Shown here: one piece after another, positions 56,989 through 64,000 of the stretch
Layout: every line of letters starts with the position of its first letter
Position numbering within the stretch: the first letter of the stretch is position 1
From: Planctomycetaceae bacterium
GTDB lineage: Bacteria; Planctomycetota; Phycisphaerae; Phycisphaerales; SM1A02
Direction: 5' to 3'
Assembly: GCA_002684855.1 (NCBI GenBank)
Contig: NYWD01000069.1
Span: 1-64,000, forward strand
Length of the DNA: 64,000 nt
Translations under genes and position numbers: made by a program
Notes under the pieces: generated by a model
Database searches by the model: none
What the model saw: only the letters and a program-made list of their open reading frames with translations
What the model was told of the DNA's origin: nothing

Positions 56989-59900
56989 ATGACGAATATC
57001 CGGAAGTGCGTTCGGTGGTCCTTGTTCCTCGCGGTCCTGTTCGGGCCGTGGGGCGGCGGTACGTTGGCGGTCGGGCAGGTGGAAGCCGAGCCGCCGCGAC
57101 CCGTTCGGGGCGACGACGGGGTGCCGCAGGTCCGTTTCAACTTCAAGGGCCAGACCTGGGACCAGGTGCTCGACTACTTCTCGCGCGTCACGGCGCTGCC
57201 CATCGTCCGGGACGCCGAGGTGCCCGCCGGCACGGTCGACTACATCAACCCGACGCCGTATCCGCTCCCCCAGGCGCTCGAGACGTTGAACCTCCTCCTG
57301 CAGACCCGGGGTCTCGTCCTTCGTGACGGAAACGGTCGCCTGGTCCTCGAGCAGCTCAAGGAGATCAAGCGCGAGAACATCCCGACCTACATCGGGAGGC
57401 TCCCGGACGACGTCACCGCGGACACGCTGGTGACGGTGATCGTCCCCCTGGTGAACGCGACCGCGGCGTCGGTCTCCGAACAGCTGAAGGAGATGGTCGC
57501 GGACTACGGGATGGTGGCCGCGCTTCCCGAACAGAACTCGCTGCTGCTGGTGGAGACGGCGGCCAACGCGCGGCGCATCCAGCTGATCGTCGACGAGCTC
57601 GATCGCGAGGACGTCGAGAACCAGGTCGACCAGATCCCGCTCCGGAACTCGAAGGCCGGCGAGATCCTCCCGATCCTCCTCAAGCTGATGAGCGAGCGGG
57701 TGGTGAAGACCGTCACCAGGGGCAAGGCGAAGGTCCAGGTCGAGGAGGACGTGATGCCCGCCGGTTTCCGCATCGCCGCGGACGATCGCACCAACACGAT
57801 CATCGCCCGGGGCACCCCCCGGCGGATCGAGCGGCTCCGGGCCGCCATCGACCTGCTCGACGGAGAGAGGCTCGAGGCTTCGACGAACATGCGGACGATC
57901 CAGCTCGACCGGCTCACCGTCGCGGAGGCGAAGGGGCGGCTGGACCAGCTCTTCGCGGGCGTCCCCGAGGAGGATCGGCCCACCTACGTCGTGCTCGACG
58001 ACACCAATCGCATCACGATCTCCGCCGATCCGGCGATGCTCGAGCAGGCCACCCGGTTCCTCGCGGATCTCGAGGGGGCGGGCGAGGGCGCGACGGGCGA
58101 CGGCGAGTCCGTCGCACTGCTCACGCTGTCCCATGCGACCCCCGAGGCGGCGATCGCGGCATGCCGGGCGATCTTCACGCCGCGTCAGTCCGCGGTGGTG
58201 AAGCTGGTCCCCGGTCCCGACGGTCGGAGCCTCGTCGCGGCGGGGCCCGTCGCGGATCTCGATTCCGTGCGGAAGACCATCGTGCTCGTGGACCGTCCCG
58301 CCCGGGGCGACCGTGAAGTCCGCTACCTCGAGGTCGACGCGGTCGACCCCGGCACCGCGTTCGCCCGCGCGACCCGGATCTTCGAGGCCGCCGCGGAATC
58401 GGATCCGACCCTCGCGGTGGTCACCGACTTCGATCCCGCGACCCGACGCCTGGTGATCGAGGGGCCGCGCGAGTCGCTCGACCGGTTCGAGGCGGCGCTC
58501 GCCGACGCCCGCGCGTCGATCCGTCCGGAGACGATGGTCCGCCAGTTCACCGTGGAGTCGGCGCCGCCGAGCCGCCTGGTGGGTTCGATGAACACGCTCT
58601 CCCGCGCGATCCTGAAGCCCACGGACGGTTCCACCTACGTGCCGCCCGACTTCGAGGCGGTCGACGAACTCGACCTGCTCGTCGTCACCGCGACCGCCGA
58701 CCAGTTCGTCGCGATCGACGGCCTGCTCCGCACGCTCGACCGTCCGCAGCCCGGTGACGTCACCTATCGCGTGATCCGCATCGGCACGACCGCGGGCGAC
58801 GTGCTCCTGGAGAAGGCGCTGGCGGCGTTCGATCGAAAGGCGACGATGCTTGCGGACGGCGATCTGCCGCGCCCCGAGGTCTCGGTCGACGCGTCGACCG
58901 GCGTCTTCGAGGTCCTCGGCTCCACCGCATCGGTCCAAGCCTTCGAGCGCGCCCTCGCGGAGGCGAGGCAGCTGCTCCCTCCCGAGCCCGTCGGTCGGAT
59001 GATCGCGATCCGCCAGGCCCGGGCCGCCGAGCTTCTCGCGCCCCTCCTGGAGATGATCGACCGGACCGTGGCGATCGGCGACGGTCGGGCGATCGCGCCA
59101 CCGTCCATCGAGGTGGTCACGCCCACCAACAGCCTGTGGGTCCGCGGGGACGCGGCGCAGGTACGCACGATCGAGCAGTTCGTCCGGGAGCTCGACGTCT
59201 TCGAACCGACCGAGATGCCCCCGTTGCGGATGCTCCAGCTCTCGGGCAGCGACGCGCAGCAGATCGCCCGGCTGCTGACCAGCCGCTACGACGCCCGGCC
59301 GACGGACGTCCGTCGGGAGAAGCCGGTGCGGATCGAGGCCGACGCCGCGACCAACACCCTGGTGGTGACCGCGCACGAGGCGGTCTTCGACGAGATGAAG
59401 ACGTTCGTGGATTCGCTCAATCGCAACACCGAGACCGAGGCGGAGCGCGAGACGATGATCTTCCCGCTCCGGCTCGCCCGCGCGGTGGATCTCGCCAAGG
59501 CGCTCGGGACCCTGTATCCAGAACCGCCGATGCCCCTGGACACCAGGGGACGTCCGCTGCCCCACCTTCGCCAGCCGCGAGAGGTGTTCGTGAGCGCCGA
59601 CGCGGGCACCAACACCCTGATCATCGAGGCGCCGAGCGGTCGACGCACGAGCTTCGAGCAGCTCGTGCAGCAGCTCGACCGCATCGAACTGCCACCGCAG
59701 GCGACGCTGAGGACGTGGAACGTCGATCGCGGCGAGGGTTCGGAGATCGCGAACACGCTGCAGAACCTCGCTCGACAGGGCGTCCTGAGTCGGCCCGGTG
59801 CCAACGGGGAGAAGGCGGTCGAGGTCACCATCCAGTTCGAACCCCGCAGCCGGACCCTCATCGTCGCGGGCGACGATTTCACCTTCGGCAAGGTCGACGA

Positions 59901-62900
59901 GATCCTCGCCGATCTCGAGGCGGTCCCGGTCAATCGCGCCCTCCGGGTGATCGAGATCACCGCGGGGGACGTGACGGAGATCTCGGGCCGCGCCTCCCGG
60001 CTCTTCACGGAACAGACCGAAGGCGACCCCGACTTCACGGGCGTCGAGGTCGAGGTGGACGCGGTCAACGGCACGATCCTCGCGGTCGGCGAGGACGCCT
60101 CGCTGAACCGGTTCTCGCAGATCGTCGCCCAGCTCGAGTCCGCGCAGGCGAGCCCCCCGGACATCCGCCTCCTCTCGCTGCGACACGGCGAGGCGACGGA
60201 GGTCGCCACGATGATCGTCGAACTGCTGGGGAACGAGCTGGCGATGGCGACGCTCGGGGGCCCGGCTCCCGTCATCGAGGCGTTGCCGCAGGTCAACGCG
60301 ATCCTGGTGGCCGCGGAACCTCGCGAGCACGAGATCATCCGGCAGATCGTCGACACCATCGACACCGCCGACGAGGCGCTGCCGCCGATCCGGATCCTGC
60401 AGGTGCGGACCGCCGACGCGGCCAATCTCGCGAGCGCGCTCGGCCAGACCTACGAACGACGGTCGAACGAGGAGAAGGCCGCGAAGCCGGTTCGAATCAG
60501 CGCCGACGTCGCGACCAACGCACTGATCGTCGCCGCCCACCCGGAGCTGCTGGAGGAGATCCGGGCCATCGTGACGGATCTCAACGACGCGGACCGCCTC
60601 GACGCGGAAGGCCGCGAGATCCGGATCTTCCCGCTTCGAGTCGCCCTCGCCGAGGATCTCGCGAACACCATCGACCAGATGTATCCCGAGCCGCCGATGC
60701 CTCGGGACAGCCGGGGACGCCCGAGACCGGATCTCCAGCAGCCGAGGGAGGTCGTGGTGCGGGCGAACCCCCAGATGAACGCGTTGATCGTCGACGCGCC
60801 GATCCAGCGCATGGCCGGTTTCGAGAAGCTGGTGCAGCAGCTCGACCAGACCCAGATCGTCGACGAGACGGAGATCCGGACGTGGAAGCTCCCGACGGTC
60901 GAGCTCGAGGCGGCGGCCCGCACGTTGCGGGAACTCGCCGACGGGGGACATCTCGGCGGCGGTGATCGCGGCCTCGCCGGCACGATCTCGATCAGCGTCG
61001 ACGTCGCGAGCGACACGCTGCTGGTGTCCGGACCGACGGGCATCTTCGATCGCGTCGCGCAGGTGATCGACTCGCTCGAATCCGGTCCCGTGATGCCGGT
61101 GACGACCCTCCGCACCTTCCGGCTGGCCCAGGCCCGGGTCGACTCGGTGGTGCCCATGCTTCGGGAGATCCTCGTCGCCCGGATGACCGAGACGACGGGC
61201 CGCGCCGATCGCGAGATCGAGCGGCTGCTCACCGTCACCTCGGATCGGAAGACCAACACGGTGATCATCTCGGCGCCGGACGTGGTGATGCCGATCGCGG
61301 AGCAGCTCATCAAGACCCTCGACTCCTCCGCGCAGGTCGTCGGGGATCCCACGGTCCGCGTGCGTCCGCTGATGTTCGCGGACGCGGCCGTGGTCGCGGG
61401 CGCGCTGCAGCAGGCCCTGCCCGGAATGACCAGTCCCGCGACGGGCGAGGCCATGGAGGTCAAGGTGGTCCCCGCCTCGGGGTCGAACGCCCTGCTTCTG
61501 GTGGGCATTCCGGAGGAGATCGAGGAGGTGGAGGTCCTCATCGAACCGCTCGACGCCCGCCCCGCGATCGACGCGATGGACGCCCGGACCTTCGAGCTCG
61601 CTCACGCGGATGCGACGCGGATCGCGCCGATCGTGCAGACGCTGCTCGTGGATCAGCAGAGCAGCGATCCGCGGGTGCTCGTCGAGCGGATCCGGCGGAG
61701 TCGCGGGGCGATCGACCTCACGCCGACGGTGCGGGTCGAAGCCGACGAACGGACCAACAGCCTCATCGTGAGCGGCCCGCAGCCGGCGGTCACGCTCGCG
61801 GAGAACCTCATCGAGAAGCTCGACCGTCCGGACGCGGACGCCGATCTGGTCTACACCACCTTCACGCCGGCGCAGGCCGACGCGACTCGAATCGTGAAGA
61901 CCGCCCAGACCGTGCTGGATCGCACCCGTCCCGGCGGGCTTCGCTCGACGCTCGAACTGATCGCCGAACCCGAGACGAACTCGGTGCTGGTCGTCGGGAC
62001 CCGCGACGAGACCGAGCGAGCCGTCGGCCTCCTCTCGGAGTGGGACGAGCAGATCCCGGTCCTGCCGCCGGTCGACTTCAAGATCCTGACGATTCGCAAC
62101 GCCTCCGCGGACGCCGTCGCCGCGGTGATCGGGCCGGTGCTTCGCGACCGGACCCGCTGGCCCGTGGCGCTCCGTGACGCCGCCCGGGCCGGACTCGTGG
62201 TCTCCGAACCGACGGTCACCGCGGACGTCGCCACCAATCGGATCCTCGTCTCCGCGCCCGCCGAACTCCAGGCGATCGCCTCGACGCTGGTCCGGGAGCT
62301 CGACCAGGCCGATTCGGTCGGCTCGATCGAGGTCCGCGTGTATCCGGTCACCGCCGGTGGTGCCGCGGACATGGCGGAGGCGCTCCAGCGATCGCTCGAC
62401 GCCGCGTCCGACGCCCGCCCCGGCGAGCCGCGTCCGGTCGTCGCCTCCGCGGGTCGATCCGACTCGATCGTGGTGACCGCGTCGCCGCGACTCCAGGAGA
62501 TCGTCGCCCAGCAGTTCTCGGCAATGGCGAGTTCCGGCGGCGGGGTGCAGGTCCGGACCGTCTTCCTCGAACACGCCTCCGCCGCCCGGATCGCGCCGCT
62601 GGTCGAATCGCTGCTCGCGGAGGATTCGATGGTCCAGCCGAGGGATCTCCCGAGCTGGATGCGGGCCGAACTGATGATGGCCCGGGTCCGCGGCCAGATC
62701 GACGAGGAGCCGCCGATCCGGGTGCTCCCCGACGACCGCCTGAACGCGGTCATCGTCACGGGGCCGCTCGCGGCCCTCGACGCCGCCGAACAGCTGGTCG
62801 CGCAACTCGACGTCGCGGCGCCCGGTGGCGGGGGTCGTTCGATCCGAGTGCTCGAGGTGCGGAACGCCGACGCTCGCGAACTGGCGACCACGCTCGACGA

Positions 62901-64000
62901 ACTCTTCGCGGTGGCCGACGACGGGGAGGCACCGCCCGCGATCCGGGTGAACGCATCCAGCAACACGCTCCTGGTCCGTGCCACGCCCGGCCAGTTCGAG
63001 GAGATCCGCGGCATCGTCGAGGGGATCGACGACGCGACGGTCAACGTGGCCCGCGAGCTCCGCACCGTTCCCATCGATCCGGGGCGGGGATCGGCCGAGG
63101 ACATCGCCCGCATGCTGGAGCGGATGCTCGATCGAGAGGACGACGACCGGGTCCGCATCGTGCCGATCGAGGAACTCCTCGAACGTTCCAAGACGCCGGA
63201 CGATCCCGGCCGGAAGACCTCGTCCGCGGGCCGGCCCGACCCGACCGGCGCGGGCCCGGGTCCGATGGGCCTGATCCGCACCGCCGTGATGGGGATCGCC
63301 CTCGCGGCGAATCCGCTCGTCCAGGCCTCCCCGGCGTCCCCGGCGGAGGTCACGGAGGTGGGGGACCGGGACGCGGTCGACGTGGAGGACGAGGCCGAGA
63401 TCGTGATCGCGATCGATCCCGAGACGAACTCCCTCGTCATCCTCGGCGCCCCTCGCGAACTCGATCGGATCGTCGAACTCGCCGACGAGGTCGAGGACAC
63501 GCTGCCCGAGGAGGGAAGCGTGATCCGGACCGTGCCGCTGCCTGCCGGCGTCGACGTCCGGAACGTGGCCTCCGTGGTGACGCAGACCGTTCGGCAGCTC
63601 GTGCCGGCGGGCGGTCGCGCCGGCGATCTCGGAAGACGGACCTCGGTGGTCGCGGACGCCACGAGCAACTCACTGATCGTGGCCTGTCGCGAGGACGACT
63701 TCGCGCTCCTGGCGGACCTGATCGCTTCGGTCGCCCGACCCGCCGACGCCCCCGAAGTCGTGGTTCGGATCTACCGGCTGGCGGAGATGAGCGCCGATCG
63801 GGCCGCGACCGGCCTCGTCTCGCTCCTGCAGGCCCCCGGACGTTCGCGGTACCGCGAGCTCTCGATCACGCTCGACGGCGACGGTCGTCCGATCGAGGCC
63901 CGTTTCGATCCGGCCCTGGTGCGGGTGGTGGCGGACGCCTCCACGAACGCGCTGGTGGTGATGGCGCCCCGGGAGGCCGTCCCCTTCGTCGATCGGTACG
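56989..64000 (+). CDS. Giant secretin N-domain (NolW-like) repeat protein, GspD/secretin-related; incomplete at window end
   Basis: Open from ATG 56989 to the window edge (>2,337 codons; not in the ORF track because no stop). Begins MTNIRKCVRWSLFLAVLFGPWGGGTLAVGQ; N-terminal VRFNFKGQTWDQVLDYFSRVTALPIV (N0/STN-like), then about 25-27 modules ending in variants of NTLIVxAxxxxxxxIxxLIxxLD. Confidence 0.85.
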   Translation, partial: MTNIRKCVRWSLFLAVLFGPWGGGTLAVGQVEAEPPRPVRGDDGVPQVRFNFKGQTWDQVLDYFSRVTALPIVRDAEVPAGTVDYINPTPYPLPQALETLNLLLQTRGLVLRDGNGRLVLEQLKEIKRENIPTYIGRLPDDVTADTLVTVIVPLVNATAASVSEQLKEMVADYGMVAALPEQNSLLLVETAANARRIQLIVDELDREDVENQVDQIPLRNSKAGEILPILLKLMSERVVKTVTRGKAKVQVEEDVMPAGFRIAADDRTNTIIARGTPRRIERLRAAIDLLDGERLEASTNMRTIQLDRLTVAEAKGRLDQLFAGVPEEDRPTYVVLDDTNRITISADPAMLEQATRFLADLEGAGEGATGDGESVALLTLSHATPEAAIAACRAIFTPRQSAVVKLVPGPDGRSLVAAGPVADLDSVRKTIVLVDRPARGDREVRYLEVDAVDPGTAFARATRIFEAAAESDPTLAVVTDFDPATRRLVIEGPRESLDRFEAALADARASIRPETMVRQFTVESAPPSRLVGSMNTLSRAILKPTDGSTYVPPDFEAVDELDLLVVTATADQFVAIDGLLRTLDRPQPGDVTYRVIRIGTTAGDVLLEKALAAFDRKATMLADGDLPRPEVSVDASTGVFEVLGSTASVQAFERALAEARQLLPPEPVGRMIAIRQARAAELLAPLLEMIDRTVAIGDGRAIAPPSIEVVTPTNSLWVRGDAAQVRTIEQFVRELDVFEPTEMPPLRMLQLSGSDAQQIARLLTSRYDARPTDVRREKPVRIEADAATNTLVVTAHEAVFDEMKTFVDSLNRNTETEAERETMIFPLRLARAVDLAKALGTLYPEPPMPLDTRGRPLPHLRQPREVFVSADAGTNTLIIEAPSGRRTSFEQLVQQLDRIELPPQATLRTWNVDRGEGSEIANTLQNLARQGVLSRPGANGEKAVEVTIQFEPRSRTLIVAGDDFTFGKVDEILADLEAVPVNRALRVIEITAGDVTEISGRASRLFTEQTEGDPDFTGVEVEVDAVNGTILAVGEDASLNRFSQIVAQLESAQASPPDIRLLSLRHGEATEVATMIVELLGNELAMATLGGPAPVIEALPQVNAILVAAEPREHEIIRQIVDTIDTADEALPPIRILQVRTADAANLASALGQTYERRSNEEKAAKPVRISADVATNALIVAAHPELLEEIRAIVTDLNDADRLDAEGREIRIFPLRVALAEDLANTIDQMYPEPPMPRDSRGRPRPDLQQPREVVVRANPQMNALIVDAPIQRMAGFEKLVQQLDQTQIVDETEIRTWKLPTVELEAAARTLRELADGGHLGGGDRGLAGTISISVDVASDTLLVSGPTGIFDRVAQVIDSLESGPVMPVTTLRTFRLAQARVDSVVPMLREILVARMTETTGRADREIERLLTVTSDRKTNTVIISAPDVVMPIAEQLIKTLDSSAQVVGDPTVRVRPLMFADAAVVAGALQQALPGMTSPATGEAMEVKVVPASGSNALLLVGIPEEIEEVEVLIEPLDARPAIDAMDARTFELAHADATRIAPIVQTLLVDQQSSDPRVLVERIRRSRGAIDLTPTVRVEADERTNSLIVSGPQPAVTLAENLIEKLDRPDADADLVYTTFTPAQADATRIVKTAQTVLDRTRPGGLRSTLELIAEPETNSVLVVGTRDETERAVGLLSEWDEQIPVLPPVDFKILTIRNASADAVAAVIGPVLRDRTRWPVALRDAARAGLVVSEPTVTADVATNRILVSAPAELQAIASTLVRELDQADSVGSIEVRVYPVTAGGAADMAEALQRSLDAASDARPGEPRPVVASAGRSDSIVVTASPRLQEIVAQQFSAMASSGGGVQVRTVFLEHASAARIAPLVESLLAEDSMVQPRDLPSWMRAELMMARVRGQIDEEPPIRVLPDDRLNAVIVTGPLAALDAAEQLVAQLDVAAPGGGGRSIRVLEVRNADARELATTLDELFAVADDGEAPPAIRVNASSNTLLVRATPGQFEEIRGIVEGIDDATVNVARELRTVPIDPGRGSAEDIARMLERMLDREDDDRVRIVPIEELLERSKTPDDPGRKTSSAGRPDPTGAGPGPMGLIRTAVMGIALAANPLVQASPASPAEVTEVGDRDAVDVEDEAEIVIAIDPETNSLVILGAPRELDRIVELADEVEDTLPEEGSVIRTVPLPAGVDVRNVASVVTQTVRQLVPAGGRAGDLGRRTSVVADATSNSLIVACREDDFALLADLIASVARPADAPEVVVRIYRLAEMSADRAATGLVSLLQAPGRSRYRELSITLDGDGRPIEARFDPALVRVVADASTNALVVMAPREAVPFVDRY

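Noticed and set aside
59136-60965. 609-aa plus-strand ORF in another frame of the giant gene
   Set aside because: Arg/Gly/Asp-rich out-of-frame translation; the frame starting at 56989 is continuously open with domain motifs.
56917-62805. 1962-aa minus-strand ORF opposite the giant secretin-N gene
   Set aside because: Antisense shadow ORF of GC-rich codons: low-complexity R/D/H/G composition, no recognisable motifs, while the plus frame has clear periodic domain motifs.
57500-63960. CRISPR or DNA tandem repeat in the repetitive giant gene
   Set aside because: Repeats are protein-level and degenerate with variable length; no identical short DNA repeats with spacers.

Overview
High-GC, gene-dense window, probably from a Planctomycetes/Phycisphaerae-type genome (lineage inferred from gene content: DUF1080, PmoA-like/DUF6807, Tat-exported Gfo/Idh/MocA, PEP-CTERM-like protein). 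I support about 40 CDS. No rRNA, tRNA, CRISPR array, transposase or integrase was recognised. Two regions stand out. (1) ~8.0-21.2 kb: a translationally coupled gene cluster resembling an aryl-polyene (APE)/xanthomonadin locus: ABC transporter, SAM methyltransferase, DUF2141 lipoprotein, PlsC-like and LpxL-like acyltransferases, ACP, FabZ-like dehydratase, a fused ketosynthase + Cys-less ketosynthase (KS-CLF-like), a chorismatase-like protein, a flavin-dependent-halogenase-like enzyme, an AMP-ligase and a convergent GT2 glycosyltransferase. (2) ~48.6-64.0 kb: a divergent type II secretion/type IV pilus-like operon (GspF, G, H, I, J, K, PilM/GspL-like, PilO/GspM-like) followed by a giant open frame (more than 2,337 codons, still open at the window edge) made of about 25-27 tandem secretin N-domain-like modules with no secretin barrel yet reached. 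Other observations: a recurring TAnnnT box 6-7 nt upstream of ATG in about nine genes (candidate leaderless promoters), a 17-bp intergenic inverted repeat, a structured leader before the giant gene, and several unusual domain fusions or active-site changes. All family calls come from reading motifs; no database search was run.
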